Of a DNA stretch of 64,000 bases, positions 45,396-57,135 are shown piece after piece (within the stretch, counting starts at the first letter, position 1; every line of letters starts with the position of its first letter). The notes under the pieces were generated by a model, which was not told where the DNA came from, searched no databases, and saw nothing but the letters and a program-made list of their open reading frames with translations. Location of the stretch: positions 1 through 64,000 of the forward strand of contig CAJNOL010000212.1 in the NCBI GenBank assembly GCA_905250125.1. The letters are read 5' to 3'. Origin of the DNA: Rotaria sordida. Taxonomy: Eukaryota; Rotifera; Eurotatoria; Philodinida; Philodinidae. The translations under genes were made by a program, and so were the position numbers.

Positions 45396-46477
45396 AATAT
45401 ACTTAGATCGTACTAAAAAATAGTGACGGAAGTACTTTAACTTCTTTTAAATAGCTTAAAGAAACTTTCTCTTTATATGGACTGATAGTAAATACGACGC
45501 TCTATTTTTCTGTGCTCTTGCATCCTTCTTCAATTAACATCATAATAAGAAAATTTCGATAAGAGCTATTTATTATAATATGTAAAACACGATCTAAAAG
45601 CAGTGTTAAACTACATAGGGCAGACATTTGCACCCTTTCCCTAAAGATAATCACAGATGGTATCGATAGAGCGTCACAGATAGTGCCCAACGGATCCAAC
45701 CTGAACTCAAATCCGATCGACACAAAATTTTGAGACCAGACTCGATAGGTTCTAAACATGTTTCACATTTTAATCCCACAGAAATTGCACTAATAACTTT
45801 CTTTTATTACCTCCTTTAATGCCTAACTGTCTATATACATTAGCGTACACAAAAAGTAGTGCCAACAGAAAAAAAAAAGAAATACAGAAACAAATTCATC
45901 GAGTTTTTATTCTATCGAATGTTCGAAATAATCGCCGTAGTTATTCACGCACAATTGTACTCGTTGAATCCATTTATTGAACCTTTTTCTATATTCTTCT
46001 TTATTTAAAGAATTCATGAGATTGTTGCATCATAATGCAACGATTCTGAATCGTTTTGATCATTATAGATTTTTTTTGATTAAGTCGAATAATCAAAAAA
46101 TTACATAGTACCAGATTCGGAGAATTACGTGAATGCAGCATTATTGTCATACCTTCCGTTTCAAAAGAATTGGACACATCTTTATGAATATATGATCTCT
46201 TATTAGAAACGGATAGGTATAACTGAGAGAATGTGGAAAAAAGAGAGCGGAAGCTCAAGAAGAGAATGCACGATCTGATGTTATCGTCACATATCATAAT
46301 AAATGGCTCTTATCGAAAATTTATTATCACGATATTAGTTGAAGAATGCTGCAAGAGCATAGAAAAATAGAGCGTCGTATTTACTACCAATTCATATAGA
46401 GAGACAGTTTCTTTAAGCTTTTTTTTGAAGGAACTAAAGTACCACTGCCACTACTTTTAGTGCAACCTAAGTGTATA
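45396..46477. mobile_element. Inverted-repeat insertion containing a dead mariner
   Basis: Left arm 45397-45560 (tagtgacggaagtacttta, acgacgctctatttttctgtgc) is the reverse complement of right arm 46285-46475. The interior contains another terminus at 45836 ('tacattagcgtacacaaaaa' then gtagtgcc) that resembles the right-hand end read inward (tacacttaggttgcacta, then aaaagtagtggc). The inner mariner would thus span 45836-46477. The whole block interrupts a decayed coding tract. Confidence 0.65.
45907..46297 (-). pseudogene. mariner transposase C-terminal remnant
   Basis: On the minus strand 'HSRNSPNLVLCNFLIIRL' (in the frame from 46297) corresponds to the mariner block with consensus HPxYSPDLAPCDFxLF. 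After a shift, FNKWIQRVQLCVNNYGDYFEHSIE ends at TAA 45907, matching the usual W-x-x-R...C-x-x-x-x-G-x-YFE tail. The third catalytic Asp (CDF) is Asn here and the first two are absent, so it is inactive. Confidence 0.65.
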
Positions 46478-46499
46478 TATATTAATATATATTGTATCA

Positions 46500-47130
46500 G
46501 CTTCAGTAAATGATGATCAGATGTCATAGCCTTTTATTTTCATATGATTATTCATTTATAATCAAAATAAATCATATTAACATAATATTTAATACTATAA
46601 CAATTGTTGAACGTCGACGTATATCAATGGAAAAATTAAAACAATGTTTTTATTGATGTTTTACCAAATTTAAAACATTTAATTATAATTCATACGGAAT
46701 TCCCATCTATACAAAAATGAATTAGCTTCAATATTCAATATAAAAGACTTCAACAATAGAAAATTTATAAATAGTTTGATGAAAACAAATTCTATTTTTT
46801 TTTCAAATCTGCGAGGTTTATAATTAACATTTCATTATAAGACTCATGATGAGTTGGATAATCAATGAAAAATGATAATGAAATTATTAAAAAATTGTTT
46901 ACAATTTAAAAACTTTATCAATCTTTGCTATTGATACCTTTCGATCACTTTGTTTATGATAAAACTACGTGATTCATTAAGACTCACTTTGTCACATAAT
47001 CACCGTGTTTCTTGCCCAAATTTTACCAAAAATTGTCTTCATATATACGGACCTATTCAATTCATTGAATATCAATTAGTTCGCTAGATGTCCAATGATC
47101 GATGTTTTTATTAGCTTCATTAGAACATCA
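46500..47130 (+). pseudogene. Decayed protein-coding tract, 3' portion
   Basis: Plus-strand pieces such as DVLPNLKHLIIIHTEFPSIQ, followed by stop-broken segments (KLYQSLLLIPFDHFVYDK), resemble a leucine-rich C-terminal region. It lies in line with the tract at 44600-45370 on the other side of the inserted element. Likely one dead gene; identity uncertain. Confidence 0.35.
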
Positions 47131-48899
47131 AACAATAAAAACAAAAAATTTTTCATTCATCTTAAATGTAGATGCGTAAGTTCTAGTTAAATTTTTCATA
47201 TAGTTATGAGAACTGAATGAACGATGATATATTGAAGAGAGATAGAGCACTGCTAACACGACAAGTACATATGAACAAAGAACTTCTTTGAACCTTGCAT
47301 GGTGTAATATAATGCTGTAGTCACTAGTTTCCACATGTCGTAAGTAATATTGAAAACGGGAGCTAAATCTTTGACGAACGAAGAATAAAAAAATCAGAAA
47401 AATTCTAGTTGTAAAATAATTCGACGTAAATGTACGTTTTGGAAATTAAGTTTTTCTTTCTTTATAAAACAGTGTTGGAAATAATATAGAGAAGGAAGGT
47501 TCATGCATTGCAAGCTATACGTTTCGAATTGTTAGACACATGAAGGCTAGATTCACCATAATTAGAAATCTTTAGAAAAGTTTCCAATGCATTAATAACT
47601 GAAGTATTCAAACAATCCTTTTTTCTTTATTCATTCATAGCTTCAATGACATCCATGTAAGTCCCTTTAAAAGTATCATAAATTCTTTTAATGATAGTGT
47701 TTTCGAACATCCGGCTCATGGATTACCCAACGATGTAAAAGTTTCGAAATGAAATTTTGTAATGAAAATCATCTTTACTGGCAGAAGAAGAACAAGTTTG
47801 AAATTTATTTTCTACGATATAATTAAATATAATTTTTTTTTCAAGATTAAAGACAAATTTTGAAAATATTTGTTGTAAAATATTAGAACGATTTTTTTAG
47901 AAGTGACTTTATCTTTTCTTTAACATCAATATACAAGCGAGTTCATTCGTTAGCGAACTGATTTCACAAAATAAAAATGCATATCTGTAGGTTCTGAAAC
48001 TTCTTTTAGCTAATTTTTATGTAAGAGATGTATATTAAATTACTTCATACGCATATAAAAACGCAAAATCCCCTTATAACCGAGTGAGATATCCAAAAAT
48101 CAGTTATATATAGTACAAATCCGTATTGAAGATCTTGAGGCGATCGTAAAATAAAAAATTTCGTTCTAGGACATCAGCATAGCTCTGAAAAATCGATTTT
48201 GAGACGATAAGTCTTTGGTGTCTAATCTTGCCGAAAAATTTTACCACAGATATAGCTTATTATGTAGAGTTTATTCTAAAATTCTTGGACTTATTCATCA
48301 TAAGGTTAGAGAGTTATTTGCTAATCACATTTTAATTAGGTATGAGCGGAAAGAGTCAATATTTTTACATATATATTCATCGAAAACGAACTTGTTCAAA
48401 GCAAAAAAAATAATCCTTATAAATAATCAAATTCAAATTGAAAATAGTCATGTTTCGTTTTTCTCTGATGTTGACAATAAATTTAAATTTTATAGACTCA
48501 ATCAATTTTAGAAATATTTTTCTAACGATATTCAATCTTTTCTTCTTGTCTCATCATAATCTTCCATATGATTTCATTTATACGTATATTAAGAAATTTA
48601 AATCTTCTTTTTTTCTCATCATAGAACAAAAGGAAAATTTATTTTTTCAAAGATTCACTGTCACACATGTAAGAAAATGGAGAAGCAAAACCAGAATATT
48701 ATTATAAGAATACTGTTAAAAAAAAAACAAAAAAAAAATGTTCTACAATAAAAGACACACTTCTTATCTAATCTAATCTTGATTAAAAAAAAACCAACAA
48801 TATGAGTATATATCTCTTATTGTTCAAGCAGTATACAAACAAATGTTCGATTAGTCAGATTAAAGTCATTAATTTTTTAGAGGAAAAAAAATGCAAGAT
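47131..48899. other. AT-rich stretch, no gene seen
   Basis: Overlapping frames at 48215-48707 lack support. It is the 3' flank of the reductase gene. Confidence 0.35.
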
Positions 48900-51800
48900 T
48901 TAATAACCTTCATAAAAGACAACCGCAAGTATAAGAATAATAACCACAATTAATGTGACAAGTAAATAAATACCTAATAGTGCTGGTTTCCATCCTTCAC
49001 CCTGTTAATTAACAAAAATAAAATAAAAAATATTTTTATTAATAAGAAATCTTCTACTTACAGGTACACGTTCACGTCTTATACGATGACCTGGATGTTT
49101 TTCTCGATAACGATCTCCTTCATCAATATCTAAAAAAGATTTAACAAAAGGTGATATCTTTTTTTGTTTTATTATTTTAAATAAAATTCTTTATTTACGG
49201 CCATATTCTCGTCTTGCATAACAACAAGCATGAATTTCAAAAATAAGTTGAACTATAAAATGAAATATACACCAACCAAATAATAACCATGAACACCATG
49301 TCCATAAATCTAAACGACGATTATCCATACCCAAAAATATAACCGGAATAGCAAGACAATGAGCTAATGAAACAACCAACCAATGGATCCAATACCAAAT
49401 GCAATAAGGTTTTGTATGAGGTACTGGTCGCAAAACACCAATAATTGGCTAAAAAAAAAAATGAAAATATGAATAATGTCAGAATAGAGTTACAATTCTT
49501 TTTTCTTTTGATTTTTTCATTCAGTTAAATACATCTTAGAAATGACTACAAGAATATGTGTCAAGATTTTTTAAATAAAACTATGTTCCTAAATGTAATT
49601 TGACATACTACATTGAAAAAGACTTTTATTTTTTGAATTCTTGGAACGATCAGTTTTAAACACTAGTTGTAAATAAAATTTCTCAAGAAAAAAAATAATA
49701 GCCTAACATATTCATATATATATATATTCTCGATTTTCCAATTATTCTTATGAAATAAAAAAAATAAAAGTTTTTACATACAGCAAGAAAAGCACAAACA
49801 AGTACAATAACACCAAGAATTGAATGCCACATATGATGTGTTCCAGATGTCCATCTCCAATTGAGTTCAAAAAGAATACAAAAAAATGCAATCCATGTTA
49901 ATATGGCTACAAGAGTCATAATAGGAGGTAAGATCTATTGAAAGAAAAAAACAAATTTAAATAGAAAGAATTATATTTAACTAAAAACAAAAAAATTATT
50001 ATAATTAATTACTGTAAAATAAGAAAATCGTCTGCGTCGTTGAACTGTTTCTCCTGTTACAGCACCTGTACCATCTACAACAACTTGTCGTTCATATTCT
50101 GGCCAAACTGAATCAAAATACCGAGCAATCATAACACCAGCTGATGCAAAAAGAACCCAAGCAATTATATTTAAAATAGCTAGATAAGAAAACAAAATAG
50201 AAAATAAAATACTAAAAATCATTCTATTTTATTCTACCATGAATTTTAGCTAAAACAGATGCGCCTTCTGGATGTGATTTTTGCCAAAGACGACGTTGAA
50301 AATTAACTGGATGATTATTAACAATTGAAATATCTTGGAAAGGAATACGCATTCCTAAAAACAAAATCATCATCTTATTATATTTCTCTATAATATTTTT
50401 CATACCTTGTGCTGTCACTAAATCTTCATCAGAATAAATTGGATATATATAATGAGGTTGTCGTAAATCAACTAATCTTTCTCGATCAATTCTACCACGA
50501 TTTCGTTCATCGTCTTCGACTAAATCGTCTGTATATGCCGCTAAGCTTTTTTCAAATTTACAAATAATATGCGGTCCATTGGAATAGCCCTCTGCATCTC
50601 GTAAACCATACGATGGTCGTCCGCGAAAAACATATTGTGGACTTTGAACACTAACAAACATATTATATACGGACACATGACCTTGAGCATCTTTTGCACA
50701 TAAAATAACTTGATCATCACCCTTAAATGAACAAAAACAAAAATTCTTTGACAATTATGAATTTAGAATCATTATTTGACATTGAAATTCTAATGATGAA
50801 GAAAAGTAAGTCTTTATTTATCCTCTTAATAGTTGCAGATTATCGGTAATAAATAGAGAATGTTGTGACATTAAACGATAAGAAATTTCCTAAGAATTTG
50901 AAGAATGTCATAATTGTCGAAGTTTGTCAACGTATAAAAACTATTTGTTTTTTAACTGTTGATTTTATTGTAGTTTTTATGTCTTTAATTTCTATACAAT
51001 AGCTTCGAGTGACATGATTAGAGATGTACGGGAGTAAATGTTTTTTGGTCCCTCTTTTGGTAGCCAGAGATGGAACCGATACTGGTTACCGGCCGGTCTG
51101 CTAGTAGATCAATCGTTACCAGTATGTCCTATTAAGTTTTTTGCTCTTAATATCTCATAGAAGATGTGTAATGAAGCTTTGTTGAAATTTGACTATGTCA
51201 AATATCACTACGCATAGATGAAATAGTACAATAACTTATTAATTCAGTGTCAGTATGGATTTCAGGCCGACTAGCCGATCCGATCCGATCCGACCTAGTC
51301 TAATCAGACCGTTACCGGTACTAGTCGTGAAAAATCTAGACCGTGTTCCATCTCTGTCGGTAACTTCTTTCGTATTGGTACTAGTTATGATCTTAGTAAA
51401 TCTAATTTAGTTCTGGCCTAGAGAAAACTATTCCAGAATTCATATCTAAAAAAATTCTTCAATATTTGTTTTTATTTATTTAAGTCGATGACTAGCACTT
51501 TTAAGTCATCTCTATTCAAGTAAATTCTTATTGATATGATTCATAAGCTAATTCGCTTAAAACTATAGAATATTTAACTATAATTTTCAGTTACAGATGG
51601 AACAACCTTTTTTTTCCTCATGGTACCGGTTCCACACATCTCTAAAAATGATTGATATTACAAAAACTAAAAAAACCAAATCGTACAGTATGAAAATAGA
51701 TTAGAAACATTATATTTATTCCTTATGAACATGTTCACTCGTCAAATTTAACTTTTATTCTTACCCGTTTTTCATCTTTTGAAAATCCAACACCAACAAA

Positions 51801-52739
51801 ACCTTGTGCTCTTGCAACAATATGAAATCTAGCTCTTTCATCATCAAGAGCTTGCCATGAAAGTGTATATTCACATTTACCAGCATTATTACATTGTTGT
51901 GGAACAACTAAACAACCTTGAGATTCACCACATTGATCAATATTAATTGATTGATCTTGTGAAAAAGGAATTGTTCCAGGTGGTAAACGCTTTATAAAAC
52001 AAAGAAAAATAAAAGAGCAATAAGAAAAAATTTATTATCAAAAAAAAAACACAAAACAATATGTACTCGTTTTAAAGACGTTGCTTTCACTCGATATAAT
52101 TGTCGATTTGAAACAACACCGGCTCTAGAATGAAAAATTAAAAAAAAAATTAATATTACATATGAAAATCTAATAAATTTACCGAAAAATAATTTCATCA
52201 AGATTTTGATGAACACCAGTAGCTCTCCATGTTAATGGAATTTCACGATAACCAGGACTGTCAACATGATCTGCATAAACAGCCTAAATAAGTACAAAAT
52301 AAAATAAATCTTTTTCTTTTTTTGAAAATAAAATTCTTACAGTAGCACCATTTGGACATGTATGATGTTTTACCATTAAATTTGATATTTGTGGATCATC
52401 AAATCGACCAACAACATTTCCATCATGATCAAATGCACGTATAACAAATTCATTAATTCCATAATTTGGACGGATTTGTCTTAAATATACTGGAACAACA
52501 AAACAAAATCAATAAATAAATATATATATTAGAAATTATTTCTTACCTGAAATTGCATCTTCAGGTGAAAATTTTGTGTCAGAAAGATCTATTGCATATA
52601 CATCATTACCATCCGTTGATGACATTCCAGAAACTTCAACATCAGGTGAACATACAGAGTCAAATGTTACCTCACTATGAATTATTTCAATTAATAATAT
52701 TATAAATAGAATTGCTAGAGAATGACGCATTGTTGCCAT
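48900..52739 (-). CDS. Ferric-chelate reductase 1-like (Reeler - DOMON - cytochrome b561), 12 exons, 632 aa
   Basis: Exons 52547-52739, 52341-52489, 52183-52283, 52067-52124, 51765-51989, 50406-50721, 50238-50354, 50013-50179, 49782-49934, 49199-49448, 49062-49129 and 48900-49001 join in frame. A signal peptide covers 1-22. A Reeler-type domain (about 30-165; FVIRAFDHDGNVVGRF, PLTWRATG) and a DOMON domain (about 180-340; CEYTLSWQALDDERARFHIV, GFVGVGFSKD, DDQVILC) are extracellular. A cytochrome b561 core (about 383-560) follows, with heme-type histidines in KIHAILNIIAW, HHMWHSILG and the hallmark 'PIIGVLRPVPHTKPY' + WYWIHW, plus a final helix. Such proteins move electrons across membranes to reduce ferric iron. 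The 1-kb intron 50722-51764 holds a transposable element. A complete, apparently functional gene. Confidence 0.9.
51019..51644. mobile_element. Inverted-repeat element inside a reductase intron
   Basis: Ends TAGAGATGT...ACATCTCTA are inverted. Just inside, 'agagatggaaccgatactgg' and its relatives 'gaccgtgttccatctct' and 'ggtaccggttcc' give nested pairing. G/C-rich words (ttaccggccggtctg, gatccgatccgatccgacc) stand out from the intron. Non-coding. Confidence 0.6.
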
Positions 52740-54249
52740 CTAGAAAATAAAATAATATAAAGAATATTTATTATATCAGCAAAAGATTAAAAAAAATATA
52801 ATATGTTGTTAATGTAATTAAAAATATATTGATAAGCAAGTAAATAAGCATTTGAAGTATTTTTCAGGGTTTTTCTTCTCTTTTCATTCAATACAAATAC
52901 AAACTCGTACCGTCACCGCGAAATTGTGTATGTGTACATATACACATACATATAGATTCTTTTCCTCTATTTTTTTTTGGGGCAGTATTGCCTTGTCTGC
53001 ATATAAAGCGGCGACAGAAGAAAAAGAATAGAAATATAAAAAAAAATAGAACGAAAGAGAATACACAGGCGACACATCTGAGTAGCGATTGTGCGGTTTT
53101 TTTTTCTTTCTCTTACTGAGAAATTTATATCGATGAATATCTACAATGAGTAAGCCGTCCACTTTGTTGTCGTGCTCTACGCTTGTATGAGTCTATTTAT
53201 GTGTATATATGCACACTTGGCGGGTAAATGCTCGACTCCCACCTACACTTGCTTTAAATATAAATGCGCATTAGTAAGAATCGAAATAACGAAAGATATG
53301 AATTGTATTGATGAGTCATCATATATTAGTAACAATATCATGATAAAAAATTTGTTAATATGATATCAACAATAAGAAATGTCAAATGTACAACAACATA
53401 TATTGCATCTAACTAAAAATAGTTACGATGAATGAAAAGAATAAGAAAAAAAATACATGCATAATATCAGAAAAGAAAACATAGATAAATGATTAATATG
53501 AAAAATGCGTATATTTATTATGGGATTATTCCTTATTTTACATGTAAATTTCATCTTCGATTCTTTGTATATGTAACCTTGAGATTAAAAATGTAAATTT
53601 TATTTGATAAAAAAAAGACGTGAAACAGCAATTATTTTTTATATCATAGTTACACATAAATATGTACTTATCAATATATATATTAAAGACTAGATAATAA
53701 AGACTTTGTCTTCACTAGAAAATCCAATGTACATTTTTAAGAAACGAATTAAATTTAATTCAATAATCGACAAAGAATTTGATCGACAAATTCAAATAAT
53801 GTAAATATACTTTGATGAAGTTACATTATCAATATTAATAAGAACAAGTGTGTTAAGTTCTAGACTATAATTTATATTCAAATAAAAACTGAAAGATAGA
53901 AAATAGGTTTTTAAGATTTTGTTTTTTTTTTTGTTTCGATAAAATTCGTTTCATGAAATATGCTAGACTTATGCATTTTCACTATATTTTAGTGACAAGT
54001 TTTGATTGATGAATTGGAATAATGAATAAAGACATATGTCAATTTTATTCGAATTTCAATACAGTGTTATTTTTTTCTAGGGTGTACAAGGTTAAACTTG
54101 TCACCTATCAACGAAGTACGTAAAGAAACTAGGATATTTTTTTGACCAATCATAATCGATCTATAATAGAGGCATCGTTGATCATATGTAATTGGTTGTA
54201 ACAATTTAGTTCTTAAAAGAAAAAAAAAAATTCGATCAGATTCGATTAA
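52740..54249. other. Upstream region of the reductase gene; no other gene seen
   Basis: A perfect 10-bp inverted repeat with a 4-bp spacer occurs at 52927-52950 ('tgtatgtgta', cata, 'tacacataca'), about 190 bp before the reductase ATG. Frames at 52884-53363 are not supported. Confidence 0.4.
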
Positions 54250-54530
54250 ATGACCTGCAAACGATGGACATTAGCTACAGTTACACTTTTACTTTTAATG
54301 TTATCACTCTGGTCATTTATTAATGCAATATTACTTTGTATGAGTAAATATATGGTTAGTTTCAAATTAAACAAAAAATTAAATTTTATTGTAAATTTTT
54401 TGTTTTTTTGATTATTTAGTTTTCTGAGATTTATCTTGTGGCATATAATGATGATGGTTCTTTACAAAAAATAAAAACTACTACAACGAATACTATTACT
54501 GTTGTTAATACTTCATTATTTGTTTATTAA
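54250..54530 (+). CDS. Small two-exon membrane or secreted protein (71 aa)
   Basis: Exon 1 (54250-54354) ends at donor gttagt. A 65-nt intron ends in ttatttag, and exon 2 (54420-54530) ends in TAA. The joined frame gives 71 aa: a short basic start (MTCKRWT), one hydrophobic segment (LATVTLLLLMLSLWSFINAI, residues 7-26) that is a signal peptide or anchor, then a polar C-terminus with a Thr/Asn run (KIKTTTTNTITVVNTS). The intron length and matched phase are typical of this genome, which favours a real gene. No known family; function unknown. Confidence 0.45.
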
Positions 54531-55580
54531 TATATGTGAACAAAAAAAAAAAACAAAGATCTTTTTGTATAATTATTTTATTTTAATCTTTTCTAATATA
54601 TTCAATGCATTTGTGATATGTGATTTGATTTACTTTGTTTTTTAATCAAATCATTAAAGAGAAATGCTATATTAAACAAATATAAGTAATAGAAAGGAAA
54701 TTTTATAAAATTCCTACAATTTTTTCAATAATAAAATAATTAATTGATGTTTTTTCATAAAAGAAAAAATCAATATGATTTATGAATTATAAGGGATGAA
54801 ATGAAAGTTTTAAGAAAAAAATTTTCCATTGATTACAATAGTCACCAGAAAATACAAAATATTAGTTTAAAATTAGAATTTTGTTACTTTTTCTTAATCT
54901 AGATTCGGAATTTTTATTAAATTCAGATTTTTGAAGTTATGAACAAATCTTTGAAAGGTGTAAAAAATAAAATTCGGGTACATACAGTTTCATCTAAAAT
55001 AATTATAGACAGAGAGTGCAACCTTATCTCGTTTGAAATTATTTTCATAGTGTTTTTCAAAAATTTCGTATTTCTGGAGTAGAGATATTAGTTTTATTTA
55101 AATTTCATTTTCTTTCGGTTGACCACATTACGTTTTGAATATTTTTTGGATCAGTTCCTTTCAATAAATGATGTCTGTTTTTGAATATATATTCTAATAG
55201 CGATCTTTTTCACAGCATGACTAGCATGCTACTATGTCACTTGTCAAAACCTGTATTGTTGATAGACCCCTTACAGAAAACTAATCATCAAAATATTATT
55301 TTTGTAGAAAAAATGGTTCCTCTTTTTTTTTGATGTATTTGAAATAAATTTTTTTTTCTATGCTGTACATTTGTGCTCTGAAATCTGTCTAAACTTTATT
55401 TTCATACCTTTCATAAATTAGCTCATAACTTCTAAAATATGAATGTAATAAAAATTTTGAATCTAGATTTGAAAAGAACACAAAATTCTGATTTTAAATC
55501 AATATTTGATAGCTTCTGCAAAACCATCTTAACTGATCGAAAAATGAAGAAACATTTTGTTTCAAAACTTTCGTTCCATC
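54531..55580. other. AT-rich stretch, no gene seen
   Basis: A 64-codon frame at 55439-55633 runs into a MITE and is not accepted. Confidence 0.35.
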
Positions 55581-55651
55581 CAGAGTTCCCAATTAGTAGG
55601 CAGGGAGGGGCTTTCCCCTCCCCCCACTTCTGAAAACAATCGGGAACCCTG
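55581..55651. mobile_element. 71-bp hAT-like micro-MITE with G/C hairpin
   Basis: Ends CAGAGTTCCCAATT and, inverted, CAGGGTTCCCGATT match the CAGGG-type ends of hAT elements. A perfect hairpin GGGAGGGG-CTTT-CCCCTCCC lies at 55603-55622. The flanking octamers GTTCCATC and ATTGCATC agree at 6 of 8 positions, consistent with an old 8-bp target duplication. Confidence 0.55.
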
Positions 55652-55724
55652 ATTGCATCCGTTATAATAAAGTGAAATCAACTAAATTCTAGTGAATATT
55701 TCATAATTCGAATTAGTAGAAAAG

Positions 55725-56720
55725 ATATAATGGATGGTCCATAAAGAATGGACTTCTCAATGTTTTGCATACATTTCGATAGTATTAAAACGTGAAGAAG
55801 CGGTTTTGTTTTAACGACATATCTTTTAATTCTCCACAATCTTACATATTTCAGCTAGTTCGATTAGAATTCGTTTTTTCGGAATTGACGACGAAACCAA
55901 TATGTCTAGAATCTACAACTTTCAAAAAAAAGCTTTTTGTCAATTTTTGTTCCACGCACTTTAACTCTTGAGTAAGTTTTTTTTTCAGTGCCTCAATTGG
56001 TTTGAACTAACAAACGATAAAAACCTATGACTAATAGATTATTTTAAGATTCAAGGTTGATTTATTTGTGTCTGAATAAACATTATTATTAATTCACGAA
56101 AGTGTATACTATTGGCTATTCATTTGTGAAATTGCTATTAAGACTTCGTTTAGATTTGTCAAAACTTTCAATAATTTCGAACGATAATGGATAGATGTTT
56201 AGTATGTAAACATGTTTTCTGTAATGTATTGACGTCACAACCGTAATATACATCTGCTTAGGTTTATGAAGATTTTCAGAAATTAGAATAAAACTACACT
56301 TACAACTTCAAAGATGAATAGCAATAGCATTAGCATACATTTTCGTGGATTAACAATAATGTGTATTCAGATACAAATAAATCGACTTTCAAACTTTTAA
56401 AACACTTCACTAATCATATGTTTTTATCGTTTGTTCGTTCAAACTAATTGAGACACTGAAAAAAAACTTACTCAAGATTTAAAGTGTGTAGAACAAAAGT
56501 TGATAAAAAGCGTTTTTTTGAAAAATTGTAGATACTAGATATATCGGTTTCGTCGTCAATTTCAAAGTGACGAATCCTAATCGACTTAGTTGAAATATGT
56601 AAGATGGTAGAGAATTAAAAGATGCGTCTTTTAAAAAAGAATTTGCTTCTTCACGTTTTAATACTATTGAAATGTATACAAAACACTGAATGGGTCATTC
56701 TTTATAGGCCACTCGTCATC
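55725..56720. mobile_element. Long inverted-repeat element, about 1 kb
   Basis: Left arm (tccataaagaatggacttctc, 'atagtattaaaacgtgaag') is inverted at the right ('cttcacgttttaatactat', gggtcattctttataggcc). Arms of about 350 bp share acttactcaaga, 'ccgaaaaaacgaattctaat'-type and 'tcgtttgttcgttcaaacta'-type blocks. A ~230-bp unpaired centre (about 56110-56340) separates them. No frame of note. Confidence 0.75.
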
Positions 56721-57044
56721 TTCTCTTTTAATAATAAAAATATTAACATGAGAATGTGAGGAAAAATTTTTTGCAATCGATCAACGTAGTTTTTTTTTAA
56801 TAAACTACTAAACAATTCTATACAAAAAAAAACATAGTAGAAATCAATAATTATTTATCTTATTCGTTTATTTGCTACTCATGACGATTGTTCAACCAAG
56901 CTGTGCATTCAGTAATTGGTTTGAAGCGGACAAAATATATGAAAACGTTGTGTACAGAACAAAGAACAAAGGCTGTATTTTGAACTATTGATGAATTATT
57001 TAAGGATCGAGTTTTACCTCAAGAGAGTGATGCTAAATCTGTTG
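56721..57044. other. AT-rich spacer, nothing recognised
   Basis: No feature supported. Confidence 0.3.
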
Positions 57045-57135
57045 ATGACAAGAGTCGTGGGTATTTTTTGAATAACTTTTGGTAGGAACAACATAGAAGG
57101 CTCCAGTTTTCACCATTCCAAAGAGAAGACCAAAA
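57045..57135. repeat. Solo fragment of the 9.7-kb foldback family
   Basis: 'attttttgaataactt' followed by ttggtaggaacaacatagaaggc and 'cagttttcaccattcc' aligns with an arm end of the element at 9685-10275 (gttttttgaataacgtccgatagaaacaagatagagacc, gcagttttcacctttcg). Only one arm end is present. Confidence 0.6.
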
